Shown in pieces: positions 53,066-61,935 of a DNA stretch of 64,000 nt. The notes beneath the pieces were generated by a model. It was given only the letters and a program-made list of their open reading frames with translations, was not told the origin of the DNA and searched no databases. Positions within the stretch are counted from its first letter, which is position 1. Each line of letters opens with the position of its first letter. Source of the stretch: Streptomyces sp. CCM_MD2014 (GTDB lineage Bacteria; Actinomycetota; Actinomycetes; Streptomycetales; Streptomycetaceae); contig NZ_CP009754.1 of the NCBI RefSeq assembly GCF_000772045.1, positions 186,001 to 250,000 on the forward strand, given 5' to 3'. Made by a program: the position numbers and the translations under genes.

Positions 53066-54868
53066 CTACCCCGCCCGGCCGCCCTCCCGCCAGGCCCGCC
53101 ACAGCCGTGCGTAGCGTCCGCCCAGAGCCACCAACTCCTCGTGCGTGCCCTCCTCGACGACTCGCCCGGCATCCAGGACGGCGATCCGGTCGGCGGCCAT
53201 GGCCTGGGTCAGGCGGTGTGCCACGAACAACGTGGTGCGGCCCGCGCACGCGGCCAGCACCGCGCGTTCCAGCTCTGCGGCGCCCTCGCTGCCCGCCTCC
53301 GCGGTCGATTCGTCGAGCACCACCACCGGCGTCCGGCCGAGCACCAGCCGGGCCAGCGCGACCTGCGCGACCCTGGTCCCGTCCAGACGCTCGCCGCCCT
53401 CCCCGACCAGGGTGTCCAGCCCGTCGGGCAGCGTGTCGGCCCACCCGGCGGCACCCACGGTGCGCAGGGCGTCCAGGAGTTCGGCGTCACTCGCCTCGGG
53501 CGCGGCCAGCCGCAGGTCGTCGGCGAGCGACCCGGAGAACACGTGCGTTTCCTGGGTCAGGATGCTCACCAGGGCTCGCGCCCCGGCCTCGTCCAGTCCC
53601 GCCAGGTCGGTCGGCCCGACGCACACCGATCCCGCCTGCGGGGTCCCGATGCCCGCGACCAGCGCGGCCAGCGTCGTCTTGCCGGCGCCGGTGGCGCCCA
53701 CCAGGGCGAGCGAGCCGCCCGCGGGGATCGTCAGGTCGACGTCCCTGAGGACCGGTTCCTCGGCACCCGGATAGGTGAACGTCAGCCCCCGCACGGTCAC
53801 CGGGTACGCTCCGGCCGCCGCCGTCCCGGCCGACGTGTCGCCCACCAGCCGGTCCTCCGCGTCCTCCCCCAGCACGCCGACCAGCCGGGTCAGGCTCGCG
53901 CCCGACTTCTGCGCCTCGTCGAAGGTGAACATGATGGCGCCGAGGGGGGTGAAGAGCCGGTGGAACAGCAGCGGGGCCGCCGACACCTCGCCCAGGGTGG
54001 CGGCGTCCGCCTCCAGCAGCGCGTAGCCCACCACGATGATGAGGGTCAGCCCGATGAACTCGGCGCGGTTCTCCCGGCCGACGAAGCGGCCGAAGAACCG
54101 GAACACCTCGATGCCGAGGTCGCGCACCCGCCAGGACTCCCGGGTGACCCGCTCGCGGAAGGCCTCCTCCAGCCGGTAGGCCCGGACCGTGTCGATGCCG
54201 TTCAGACCGCTGATCAGGGCCTGCGCCCGGTCGGCCTGGGCGGCCCGCTGCTCGCGGTACAGCGGCGCGGACCTCGGCAGGTACCAGCGCAGGGCCAGCG
54301 CGTACGCGGGCAGCGCGCCGGCACCCGCCAGACCGAGCCGCCAGTCGAGGCCGAACATGCCGGCCGTGGCGATGGCGACGAGGACGCCCGCGGAGAACAC
54401 CGTGGGGACGGCCGTGCGGATGCCCTTGGAGATCACGGCGACGTCGTCACCGACCCGGGACAGCACGTCTCCGCGGCCCACCTGTTCCACGCGTGCACTG
54501 GGCATGCCGAGCACCGCGCGGACCGCGCCCTCCCGCAGCCGGGCGAGCAGGTCGGCGCCGAGCCGCCCGATCAGGTAGGTCGACACCGCGGTCGCCGCCG
54601 CGCCGAGCAGCGCGGCAGCGGCCATCAGGGCTCCGACGGTGACCAGGACCGACGGCGACTCGTCCCCGGCCACCGCGTCGACCACGCGGCCGAGCAGCAG
54701 CACCGGGAGCACCTGGAGCGCCGCTCCGGCCACCGTGCTGAGCACCGTGGCGGCCGTCAGCCACGGCATCTCGCGGCAGTGGACGGCGACCCAGCGGCCG
54801 GCCTGGCGTCCGGTCGCCGTGCGCAGGACCGCCGGGGCCGCGGCGACGCGGGGGCCGGCGACGCTCAC
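53066..54868 (-). CDS. cchG: ABC exporter half-transporter CchG with intact ATP site and altered signature
   Basis: 600 residues: membrane domain then nucleotide-binding domain. Walker A LVGATGAGKTTLAAL (near 393), Walker B TPVVVLDESTAEA, H-loop LFVAHRL are canonical. The signature reads RLDGTRVAQVALARL instead of LSGGQ, and the D-loop is AEAG instead of SALD. So its catalytic residues can work only with the LSGGQ of a partner, which CchI supplies. GTG 54868 overlaps the cchF stop by 4 bp (GTGA), so cchF and cchG are co-translated. Siderophore export is the likely role. The NRPS box at 53047-53065 begins right after its stop. Confidence 0.9.
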   Translation of the reverse strand: MSVAGPRVAAAPAVLRTATGRQAGRWVAVHCREMPWLTAATVLSTVAGAALQVLPVLLLGRVVDAVAGDESPSVLVTVGALMAAAALLGAAATAVSTYLIGRLGADLLARLREGAVRAVLGMPSARVEQVGRGDVLSRVGDDVAVISKGIRTAVPTVFSAGVLVAIATAGMFGLDWRLGLAGAGALPAYALALRWYLPRSAPLYREQRAAQADRAQALISGLNGIDTVRAYRLEEAFRERVTRESWRVRDLGIEVFRFFGRFVGRENRAEFIGLTLIIVVGYALLEADAATLGEVSAAPLLFHRLFTPLGAIMFTFDEAQKSGASLTRLVGVLGEDAEDRLVGDTSAGTAAAGAYPVTVRGLTFTYPGAEEPVLRDVDLTIPAGGSLALVGATGAGKTTLAALVAGIGTPQAGSVCVGPTDLAGLDEAGARALVSILTQETHVFSGSLADDLRLAAPEASDAELLDALRTVGAAGWADTLPDGLDTLVGEGGERLDGTRVAQVALARLVLGRTPVVVLDESTAEAGSEGAAELERAVLAACAGRTTLFVAHRLTQAMAADRIAVLDAGRVVEEGTHEELVALGGRYARLWRAWREGGRAG

Positions 54869-55923
54869 ACCTGCCCGGCCGACTTGACGAGTTCGTCGAC
54901 GGCGTACGGCATGGACAGCAGGGTGCCCTGGGAGATGGCCGCGCCGACCGCCGGGCCCTCGCTGTCCAGCAGGTAGGAGACCTTGCCGTTCTTGACGGCG
55001 TCCAGGTTGGCGAACAGCTCGAACTTCTTCAGCGCGTCCTGGTCCGCCTTGTCGTTGATGACGAAGACGCGGTCCACGTCGACGAGGTCGACGCGCTCGG
55101 GCGAGAGCGTGGTGTAGAAGTCGCCGCCGGCGACCTCGTCGATCGCGGTCTGGTACTTGAACCCGATGCCGGTCACGAGCCGGCCGCGTACGTCGGTGGA
55201 GGTGAACGGAGCCACCGAGTCCTTGTACCAGGACAGGACGACCGCGGTCTGGTCGGCGAACTCCGGGTGCGCCTGCTTGGCGGCGTCCAGCTTGCCCTGG
55301 ATGTCGGCCACCATCTTCTCGCCCTCCTCGGCCTTGCCGAGCGCCTTGGCGATGTGCAGCGCGTTGTCCTGCCACGGGGCGCTGAACGGCTCCTTCTCGC
55401 CCTTGGTGCGGCCCACCGTGGGCGCGATCTTGGAGAGCTTGTCGTAGGCGGCCCGGTCGATCTCGGAGTAGACCGCGATGATCAGGTCGGGGCGCAGGGC
55501 GGCGATCTTCTCGTAGTTGGGGCCCGAGTCACCGTTCTCCATGATGACCTCGGGCTTGGCGTCGCCCCACTTGTCCTTCACCCAGGGCCACTGGGTGTTG
55601 ATGTCCGGGCTCTGGCCGGCCGGGTTGGGGTACTGGTCGACCATGCCGACGGGCTTGATGCCGAAGGCGAGGATGGTCTGGTCGTCGGTGTAGCCGACGG
55701 AGACGACCCGCTCGGGCGCCTCCTCGATCTTCGTCGTTCCGAACGCGTGCTCCACGGTGACCGGGAAGGCACCGGCGGCGGCCGGGGCTTCGCCGCCGCT
55801 CTTGTCCGCCGGGCCGTCCGAGTCGGAGCCGCATCCCGCGAGGAGGCCGACGCCGAGCGCGGCGGCCGACAGGACCGCCGCGATTCGTCGCCAGGGCTTC
55901 ATACGCGTCGTTCTGAGGAGCAT
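54865..55923 (-). CDS. cchF: Ferric-siderophore-binding lipoprotein CchF
   Basis: 352 residues. Lipoprotein signal WRRIAAVLSAAALGVGLLAGCGSDS with lipobox LLAGC. The mature domain is FecB/BtuF-like: ERVVSVGYTDDQTILAFGIKPVGMVDQYPN (split: ERVVSVGYTDDQTILAFG, IKPVGMVDQYPN), KIAALRPDLIIAVYSEID and a C-terminal YAVDELV. It captures the ferric siderophore outside the membrane and hands it to CchC/CchD. ATG 55923 is chosen; ATG 55902 also keeps the signal. A strong iron box lies 72 bp upstream. It is co-translated with cchG. Confidence 0.92.
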   Translation of the reverse strand: MLLRTTRMKPWRRIAAVLSAAALGVGLLAGCGSDSDGPADKSGGEAPAAAGAFPVTVEHAFGTTKIEEAPERVVSVGYTDDQTILAFGIKPVGMVDQYPNPAGQSPDINTQWPWVKDKWGDAKPEVIMENGDSGPNYEKIAALRPDLIIAVYSEIDRAAYDKLSKIAPTVGRTKGEKEPFSAPWQDNALHIAKALGKAEEGEKMVADIQGKLDAAKQAHPEFADQTAVVLSWYKDSVAPFTSTDVRGRLVTGIGFKYQTAIDEVAGGDFYTTLSPERVDLVDVDRVFVINDKADQDALKKFELFANLDAVKNGKVSYLLDSEGPAVGAAISQGTLLSMPYAVDELVKSAGQV

Positions 55924-55994
55924 CCGGAGATCCCTTTGCTGTCGCGCCGTCCACTGGGCCCCGCCTGAGGGCAGCAAACCTTACCGCGCCCGAG

Positions 55995-56013
55995 TGAGGT
56001 TAGCCTACCCTCA
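55995..56013. promoter_or_regulatory. Iron box upstream of cchF
   Basis: TGAGGTTAGCCTACCCTCA matches the consensus at 16 of 19 positions. It overlaps the last 3 bp of cchE and lies 72 bp before the cchF start. Confidence 0.85.
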
Positions 56014-56874
56014 CCGCGACAACTCCGGTGCCGGTCGCACGAGTTCGGCGTGGGTACGCCCGATCGGCACGATGAGCGGACGGTCCCCGACCGGGTCGTC
56101 GATCACCTTGGCGCGCAGCCCGAACGCCTCGTGCAGCAGGTCGGCCGTGATCACCTCGCGCGGGTGTCCCTGGGCCAGGATCGCGCCCTCCCGCATGACG
56201 ACGAGGTTGTCGCTGTAGCGCGTGGCCAGGTTGAGATCGTGCAGCACCATGACCACGGTGCACCCGGACTCGTGCAGGTCGTCGACCAGGTCGAGCACGT
56301 CGACCGCGTGCGCCAGGTCCAGATACGTGGTCGGCTCGTCGAGCAGCAGCAGGTCGGTGCCCTGGGCCAGGGTCATCGAGATCCACACGCGCTGACGCTG
56401 TCCGCCGGACAGCGAGTCGACCGGACGGTCCGCGAGGTCGGCGACGCCGGTCATGGCCAGTGCGCGCCGTACGACGTCGGCGTCGTCCGACGACCACTGC
56501 CGCAGCCAGCTCTGGTGCGGGTGGCGGCCCCGGGCGACCAGGTCGGACACCGTCAGGCCCTCCGGCGCCACCGGCGCCTGGGGCAGCAGGCCGAGCTTCT
56601 TGGCGACGTCGCGGGTTTTGAGCGCGGCGATGTCCTCACCGTCCAGGACCACCGTGCCGCTGGTCGGCCGCAGCAGCCGGGAAAGGGTCCGCAGCAGGGT
56701 CGACTTGCCGCAGCCGTTCGGTCCGATGACGGTGGTGATCACGCCGGGCGGGATCGCCACATCCAGGCCGTCGATGACGGACCGCGCCCCGTACCCGACG
56801 CTGACGCCCCGGGCCGCCAGCCGTGAGGTGCCGTCAATTCCCGTCTCGGTCCCGGTGATGGACTGAACGACCAC
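56011..56874 (-). CDS. cchE: Ferric-siderophore importer ATPase CchE
   Basis: 287 residues. Walker A VIGPNGCGKSTLLRTL, Q-loop LLPQAPVAPEGLTVSDLV, signature [18 protein letters not shown], Walker B LLLLDEPTTYLDLAH, H-loop VMVLHDLNLA: all complete. It is a FecE-type ATPase that powers CchC/CchD. GTG 56874 is the start, with GAGGGGGCC ahead. It has its own iron box, so it can be transcribed apart from cchBCD. Confidence 0.95.
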   Translation of the reverse strand: MVVQSITGTETGIDGTSRLAARGVSVGYGARSVIDGLDVAIPPGVITTVIGPNGCGKSTLLRTLSRLLRPTSGTVVLDGEDIAALKTRDVAKKLGLLPQAPVAPEGLTVSDLVARGRHPHQSWLRQWSSDDADVVRRALAMTGVADLADRPVDSLSGGQRQRVWISMTLAQGTDLLLLDEPTTYLDLAHAVDVLDLVDDLHESGCTVVMVLHDLNLATRYSDNLVVMREGAILAQGHPREVITADLLHEAFGLRAKVIDDPVGDRPLIVPIGRTHAELVRPAPELSR

Positions 56875-56882
56875 AAGGCCCC

Positions 56883-56901
56883 CTCGATTAGGCTCACCTT
56901 A
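56883..56901. promoter_or_regulatory. Iron box upstream of cchE
   Basis: CTCGATTAGGCTCACCTTA matches TTAGGTTAGGCTCACCTAA at 15 of 19 positions. It sits in the 38-bp gap between the cchD stop and the cchE start. Confidence 0.78.
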
Positions 56902-56912
56902 CTTTGTACCAG

Positions 56913-58019
56913 CTATCTGCGGTTGGCCCGCACCAGCAGATAGACCAGGAAGGGCCCGCCGATGGCCGCCGTCACCACGCCGACCGGCAGCGAGACGGGC
57001 AGGGCGGTGCGCGCGACGAGGTCCGAGCCGGTCAGCAGCAGCGCCCCCACCAGGCCGGAGGCGACCAGGGGCGGCGTCGGGCAGCGTGCCAGCCGCATCG
57101 CCACCTGCGGCGCCACCAGCGCGACGAACGGCACCGGTCCGGCCGCACTCACCGCCACGCCGGCCAGCAGCACCGCGCACAGCAGCAGGACCGCCCGCAC
57201 CGCGCCGTACCGGACGCCGAGCCCGGCGGCGACCTCGTCGCCGAAGTGCAGTGGCTTGAACTGGAAGGCGACACAGGTGACGACGGCCAGGAGGACGAGC
57301 GTGCACCACAGCGCGACGTGGACCTCGCTCCACGACCGGTCGTCCAGCGAGCCGACCAGCCACGCCTGGGCCCGCGCCACGTCCCTGATGTCGGCGGTCA
57401 CCAGCAGCCAGGTCGTGATCGCCTGCATCACGGCGTTCACCGAGATGCCGATGAGGATGAGCCGGAGGCCGTCGATGCCGCGGCGCCACGCCATGAAGTA
57501 CACCAGCAGACCGGTGCCGAGCCCGCCCGCGAGCGCCGCGGCCGAGAGGCCCACGGAGTCGACGACGGCCGTCGCGACACCACCCGACACCGTCACGAGG
57601 AACACCGCGACCGTTCCGGCACCGCTGGTGATGCCGAGGACGTCCGGGCTGGCCAGCGGGTTGCGGGCGATCGACTGGGTGAGGGCGCCGGACACCCCGA
57701 GCGCGACGCCCACGACGAGCCCCGCCAGGGCCCGGGGCATGCGCAGATCCATGATCACGAACTCGTCGACCTGCTCACCCCGGCCGAGGATCGTGGCGAC
57801 GACCCGGGGCAGGCCGATGGGGAAGTCCCCGACGCCGATGGAGAGACAGAACACCAGGAAGCCCGCCACGGCGAGCAGGAGCGTGACGCCCGCGACCCAG
57901 GGCCGCCACACGAACGACACGCCGCCGAACCGCACACCGGGCGGGACCGACGCCTGTCCGTCCGCCTCCACGCCCGCTGCCGTGTCCGTCCCGCTCGCCT
58001 TCATGTCCGCCCCGTTCAC
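56913..58019 (-). CDS. cchD: Ferric-siderophore importer permease CchD (FecCD family)
   Basis: 368 residues with eight to nine membrane segments after a 45-residue cytoplasmic lead. LRMPRALAGLVVGVALGVSGALTQSIARNPLASPDVLGI (split: LRMPRALAGLVVGVAL, GVSGALTQSIARNPLASPDV) is the FecCD signature, and VAPQVAMRLARCPTP is the ATPase-coupling loop. It forms the channel with CchC. GTG 58019 overlaps the cchC stop by 4 bp; ATG 58004 is in frame as an alternative. Iron control comes from the cchB-side box. Confidence 0.92.
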   Translation of the reverse strand: MNGADMKASGTDTAAGVEADGQASVPPGVRFGGVSFVWRPWVAGVTLLLAVAGFLVFCLSIGVGDFPIGLPRVVATILGRGEQVDEFVIMDLRMPRALAGLVVGVALGVSGALTQSIARNPLASPDVLGITSGAGTVAVFLVTVSGGVATAVVDSVGLSAAALAGGLGTGLLVYFMAWRRGIDGLRLILIGISVNAVMQAITTWLLVTADIRDVARAQAWLVGSLDDRSWSEVHVALWCTLVLLAVVTCVAFQFKPLHFGDEVAAGLGVRYGAVRAVLLLCAVLLAGVAVSAAGPVPFVALVAPQVAMRLARCPTPPLVASGLVGALLLTGSDLVARTALPVSLPVGVVTAAIGGPFLVYLLVRANRR

Positions 58020-59080
58020 GCGTTCTTGAACTTTCCGCGCCACACCAGGACGGCGAAGAACGGTGCGCCGAGGAGCGAGACGACGACGCCCGCGTCCAGC
58101 TCCCCCGGCCGTACGACCAGGCGCCCCACGATGTCGCAGACCAGCAGCACGACGGCCCCGAGCAGCCCGGCGTACGGCACCAGCCAGCGGTAGTCCGGAC
58201 CGGTGAGGTACCGGGCGACGTGGGCCACCATGAGCCCGAGGAACGCGATGGGGCCGCAGGCCGCCGTCGCCGCCCCGGCCAGCAGGGTGATGGCGACAAT
58301 GCCCACGGTGCGGGTCAGCGCGATGTTCACACCGAGTCCGCGGGCCACGTCGTCGCCGAGGTTGAGCAGGTTGACGGCGGGCAGCGTGATCAGTGCCGGC
58401 AGCAGCCCGGCGGCGACGAAGGCGGACACGGGCCAGATCACGTCGAAGCCGACACCGGTCAACGAGCCCGCGTTCCAGAATCGCAGCGCGTTCAGCGAGG
58501 CCTTGTCCGTCAGCGCGACCGCCGTGGTCATGGCCGCCAGGAACACCGTGACCCCCTGCCCGGCCAGCGCCAGCGTGAGCGGGTTGCCCGCGCCCCGGCC
58601 GATGCTCGACAGCCCGAACACGACGACACCGGCGACCGCCGCGCCCGCGAAGCCGAACCAGACGTACTGGAAGGGGCTGGTGAAGCCGAAGGCGGCGATC
58701 CCCGACACCACGGCGAACGAGGCACCGGAGTTCACTCCCAACAGCCCCGTGTCGGCGATGGGGTTGCGCGTGTACCCCTGGATCAGCGCCCCCGCGACGC
58801 CCAGCGCGACGCCGGCCACGACCGCGAGCACCGTGCGGGGCACCCGCACGGTCCGCACGATCAGCCGGATCTCGGTGAGCCGCTGGTCGGGTTCGGGCGC
58901 CGCGAACAGCCCGTGCCAGACCTCGGCGGGACTGAGCGCACGCGCTCCCACCGCCAGCGAGGCCGCCGCCGCCACCACGAGGAGCGCCGCCAGCACGCCC
59001 AGTCCGGCAACTCGACGTCGCCGGGCCTCGGTTGGGCCTCTCGGCGGGGACTCGGGGCGCTGGGCCGCAGTCGTGGTCAT
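58016..59080 (-). CDS. cchC: Ferric-siderophore importer permease CchC (FecCD family)
   Basis: 354 residues, about nine membrane segments. VRVPRTVLAVVAGVALGVAGALIQGYTRNPIADTGLLGVNSGA (split: VRVPRTVLAVVAGVALGVAG, ALIQGYTRNPIADTGLL) is the FecCD signature; LMVAHVARYLTGPDYRWLVP is the coupling loop. Partner of CchD. ATG 59080 is preferred, 12 bp after the cchB stop; GTG 59092 overlapping it is possible. The gene order cchB-C-D on the minus strand marks one transcript. Confidence 0.92.
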   Translation of the reverse strand: MTTTAAQRPESPPRGPTEARRRRVAGLGVLAALLVVAAAASLAVGARALSPAEVWHGLFAAPEPDQRLTEIRLIVRTVRVPRTVLAVVAGVALGVAGALIQGYTRNPIADTGLLGVNSGASFAVVSGIAAFGFTSPFQYVWFGFAGAAVAGVVVFGLSSIGRGAGNPLTLALAGQGVTVFLAAMTTAVALTDKASLNALRFWNAGSLTGVGFDVIWPVSAFVAAGLLPALITLPAVNLLNLGDDVARGLGVNIALTRTVGIVAITLLAGAATAACGPIAFLGLMVAHVARYLTGPDYRWLVPYAGLLGAVVLLVCDIVGRLVVRPGELDAGVVVSLLGAPFFAVLVWRGKFKNA

Positions 59081-59091
59081 GGCGTCGTACA

Positions 59092-60444
59092 CTAACGCGC
59101 GCCGGTGCCGGTCCCGTCGGCGACCGTACGGGCCTCGTCGGAGGCGGACTTGAGGCCCCCGAGGAGCGACTCGAGGATCTCGCCGACCCGGACGGCGGTG
59201 TTGGACAGCAGCGACGACGTGATGCCGTGCGTGTGTTCCGTGCCGCCCTGCAGATAGATGCCGCAGCGCAGACCGGGGTCCGTGGCGACCCGGTAGTCGC
59301 GTTCGACCCGGACCCGGCCCTCGTCGTCGCGCAGACAGCGGTCGGCGACCTGGCCGAGCAGTCCGAGGGGGTCGGCGGGGCCGTAGCCGGTGGCGAGGAC
59401 CAGGACGTCCGCGTCCAAGCGGGTCTCCTCGCCGGTGACCAGCGAGGTCACCGTGGCGCGCACCCGGTCCGGCGTCTCCTCGACGTCGCCGAGCCGGGAC
59501 ACGTTGAGGAAGCGGAGCCGCTCGGTGCCGAGGACCTTCTCCCGGTACATCTGCCGGTACAGATCGTCGATGAGATCGATGTCCACCACGGAGTAGTTGG
59601 TGTTGCCGTGGTAGTCCATGAGCCGGCGTTTGACGCTGCCGGGCGCGGTGAAGTAGTCGTCGACCGCCGCCGGGTCGAAGATGCGGTTGGCGAACGCGCT
59701 GTCGTCGGCGGGGCTGTAGCCGTAGCGGGCGAAGACGGCGCAGACTTCCGCCCGCGGGAAGCGGCGGTGCAGGTAGGCGACGTTCTCGGCGGCGCTCTGC
59801 CCGGCACCGACGACGATGAACCGGGAGGGCGAGGTGCCCTCCAACGCGTCCACTCTGGCGAGCAGTTCGGAGTTGTGCCAGACCCTGTCGCCGCGCTCCA
59901 CTCCCTCCGGGACGAGGGGACGCAGCCCGGTGCCGACGACGAGGTTGCGCGCCCGGTGGACCTCGAGCCCCTCTCCCGAGCGGACCGTCACCTCCAGGTG
60001 GTCCACGGCTCCGTCCCGCTCGACGGGCGCGACGCCGACGACCTCGTGGCCATAGGAGACCATGTCGTCGACCTTGGCCGCGGCCCACTCGAAGTAGTCG
60101 TGGAACTCGACCCGCAGCGGGAAGAGGTTCTTGTGGTTGATGAAGTCGATCAGCCGCCCCTTGCTCTGCAGATAGCAGAGGAAGCTGTACTCGCTGGCCG
60201 GATTCCGCAGGGTCACCAGGTCCTTGAGGAAGGACACCTGCATGGTCGCGTCGTCGATCAGCATGCCGCGGTGCCAGCCGAAGCGCGGTTGCTGCTCGAA
60301 GAAGCGGGCGTCGAGCGCCTCCTGCCCGCCGGTCTGTGCGTCGTGTTCGCGGATCGCGATCGCCATGGCGACATTGGACGGCCCGAAGCCGATCCCAATG
60401 AGGTCGTGGACCAGCGTCGAGTCAGCAGGAAGAACCTGTGACAT
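59092..60444 (-). CDS. cchB: L-ornithine N5-monooxygenase CchB
   Basis: 450 residues. Adds the hydroxyl group to the delta-nitrogen of ornithine, giving N5-hydroxyornithine, using FAD, NADPH and oxygen. FAD motif DLIGIGFGPSNVAMA near residue 15; MQVSFLKDLVTLRNP substrate region; NADPH motif FIVVGAGQSAAENVAYLHRRFP near 210; LATGYGPADPL near 365. It is the first gene of the cchBCD transcript, starting at ATG 60444 and preceded 28 bp upstream by a near-perfect iron box. The product feeds both CchA and CchH. Confidence 0.96.
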   Translation of the reverse strand: MSQVLPADSTLVHDLIGIGFGPSNVAMAIAIREHDAQTGGQEALDARFFEQQPRFGWHRGMLIDDATMQVSFLKDLVTLRNPASEYSFLCYLQSKGRLIDFINHKNLFPLRVEFHDYFEWAAAKVDDMVSYGHEVVGVAPVERDGAVDHLEVTVRSGEGLEVHRARNLVVGTGLRPLVPEGVERGDRVWHNSELLARVDALEGTSPSRFIVVGAGQSAAENVAYLHRRFPRAEVCAVFARYGYSPADDSAFANRIFDPAAVDDYFTAPGSVKRRLMDYHGNTNYSVVDIDLIDDLYRQMYREKVLGTERLRFLNVSRLGDVEETPDRVRATVTSLVTGEETRLDADVLVLATGYGPADPLGLLGQVADRCLRDDEGRVRVERDYRVATDPGLRCGIYLQGGTEHTHGITSSLLSNTAVRVGEILESLLGGLKSASDEARTVADGTGTGAR

Positions 60445-60471
60445 GTCACTCCCATCGTGCGCGCCGGAAAC

Positions 60472-60490
60472 TTAGGTGAGCCTAAGCTAA
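60472..60490. promoter_or_regulatory. Iron box upstream of cchB
   Basis: TTAGGTGAGCCTAAGCTAA matches TTAGGTTAGCCTAACCTAA at 17 of 19 positions, 28 bp before the cchB start in the divergent gap with cchA. Confidence 0.9.
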
Positions 60491-60566
60491 TGAGATACGG
60501 CTGTCGATAGGGCGCACACGGGTCCGATTCCAGCCAACTGACGCCTTCAGTGCGGGTGTTGCGCAC

Positions 60567-60585
60567 TAAGGTAAGGCTTGCTTAA
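60567..60585. promoter_or_regulatory. Iron box upstream of cchA
   Basis: TAAGGTAAGGCTTGCTTAA matches the consensus at 14 of 19 positions, 38 bp before the cchA start. It resembles the cchH box (AAGGCTTGC core shared by both). Confidence 0.75.
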
Positions 60586-60622
60586 CTGCCCGGGTCAGTC
60601 CCTGCCTCGAGGAGGAACGCCC

Positions 60623-61570
60623 ATGCGGGTCGTCATGTTCGGCTACCAGACCTGGGGGCACCGCACCCTGCGAGCCCTGCTGGACTCCGAACACGACGTG
60701 GTCCTGGTGGTGACGCATCCCAAGAGCGAGCACGCGTACGAGAAGATCTGGAGCGACTCCGTCGCCGACCTCGCCGAGGAGCACGGCGTCCCGGTGCTGA
60801 TCCGCAACCGTCCGGACGACGACGAACTGTTCGAGCGTCTCAAGGAGGCCGATCCGGACATCATCGTGGCCAACAACTGGCGGACCTGGATCCCCCCGCG
60901 CATCTTCGGCCTGCCGCGCCACGGCACGCTGAACGTGCACGACTCGCTGCTGCCGAAGTACGCCGGGTTCTCCCCGCTGATCTGGGCGCTGATCAACGGA
61001 GAGACCGAAGTGGGCGTCACCGCGCACATGATGAACGACGAGCTGGACGCCGGGGACATCGTCCGCCAGGAGGCGGTGCCGGTCGGACCGACGGACACCG
61101 CCACCGACCTGTTCCACAAGACCGTCGACCTGATCGCCCCGGTCACCATCGGCGCCCTCGGGCTGATCGCCGCCGGGCAGACGGAGTTCACCCCGCAGGA
61201 CCGGTCCGCGGCGAGCTTCTTCCACAAGCGGTCCGCCGAGGACATCCGCATCGACTGGAACTGGCCGGCGGAGGACCTGGAGCGCCTGGTCCGGGCCCAG
61301 TCCGAGCCCTACCCCAGCGCCTTCACCTTCCACCGGGGCAGGCGCCTCGAAATCCTCGCCGCCGTGGTCTCCGACGGCCGCTACGGCGGTACGCCCGGCC
61401 GGATCTTCTACCGCGAGGGCGAGGGTGTGGTGATCGTCGCCGGAGCCGACGCGCGCCGGGGCCGCAACCACGGCCTCGCCGTCACGCGGGTACGCACGGA
61501 GGACGGACGGGAGCTGGCCGCCACGGAGTACTTCACCTCCATGGGCGGCTACCTGACCGCCCGGGCTTGA
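60623..61570 (+). CDS. cchA: N5-hydroxyornithine formyltransferase CchA
   Basis: 315 residues. Transfers a formyl group from 10-formyl-tetrahydrofolate to the hydroxylated delta-nitrogen of ornithine, giving hfOrn. N-terminal MRVVMFGYQTWGHRTLRAL; the formyltransferase core is GTLNVHDSLLPKYAGFSPLIWALINGE (split: GTLNVHDSLLPKYAG, FSPLIWALINGE), with catalytic Asn-His in NVHDSLLP and Asp in LDAGDIV. The C-terminal 100 residues are the Met-tRNA-formyltransferase-like OB domain. GAGGAGG precedes ATG 60623. Divergent from cchB, each with its own iron box. A strong terminator follows. Confidence 0.94.
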   Translation: MRVVMFGYQTWGHRTLRALLDSEHDVVLVVTHPKSEHAYEKIWSDSVADLAEEHGVPVLIRNRPDDDELFERLKEADPDIIVANNWRTWIPPRIFGLPRHGTLNVHDSLLPKYAGFSPLIWALINGETEVGVTAHMMNDELDAGDIVRQEAVPVGPTDTATDLFHKTVDLIAPVTIGALGLIAAGQTEFTPQDRSAASFFHKRSAEDIRIDWNWPAEDLERLVRAQSEPYPSAFTFHRGRRLEILAAVVSDGRYGGTPGRIFYREGEGVVIVAGADARRGRNHGLAVTRVRTEDGRELAATEYFTSMGGYLTARA

Positions 61571-61601
61571 ACTCCCCCGTCCGGTCGGTTTCCGTGACGG
61601 A

Positions 61602-61635
61602 CAGGGCCCGGCCGTGCCGACACGGCCGGGCCCTG
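61602..61635. terminator. Terminator after cchA
   Basis: 15-bp perfect stem CAGGGCCCGGCCGTG / CACGGCCGGGCCCTG with a 4-nt CCGA loop, 31 bp past the cchA stop and 22 bp before the convergent DUF5302 stop. Confidence 0.9.
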
Positions 61636-61657
61636 CGTGGTGCGGTCGTGCGCGGCC

Positions 61658-61897
61658 TCAGCCGCTCTTGCGCCGGAACGAGCGCTGGCTGGCCGCGGGG
61701 CCGTGAGCACCCCGGATCTTGGCCACGTCGGCGGTGGCGGCGAGGGCCGCGGCCTCCGCCTGTTTGCCGCGCTTGCGCTCCAGGGCCTGCCGGAACTTGT
61801 CCTTCAGGTCGTACTGACCGTCGGCGCCGGGCGTCAGCGTGGCGCCCTCCCCCTCCGCCGGTTCCGAACCTGCCTGCGGTGAAGACTCTTCCGTCAT
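61658..61897 (-). CDS. DUF5302 family small protein
   Basis: 79 residues. MTEESSPQAGSEPAEGEG leads to the DUF5302 core DLKDKFRQALERKRGKQAEAAA and a C-terminal GPAASQRSFRRKSG tail, which is strongly conserved in Streptomyces. Function unknown. An in-frame ATG at 61939 exists, but CCAGGAGG just upstream of 61897 decides the start. No signal peptide, mostly charged, probably helical. Convergent to cchA and not evidently part of its pathway. Confidence 0.72.
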   Translation of the reverse strand: MTEESSPQAGSEPAEGEGATLTPGADGQYDLKDKFRQALERKRGKQAEAAALAATADVAKIRGAHGPAASQRSFRRKSG

Positions 61898-61935
61898 GAC
61901 GACCTCCTGGGCTCGGACAACAGGAGCACAGCTTG

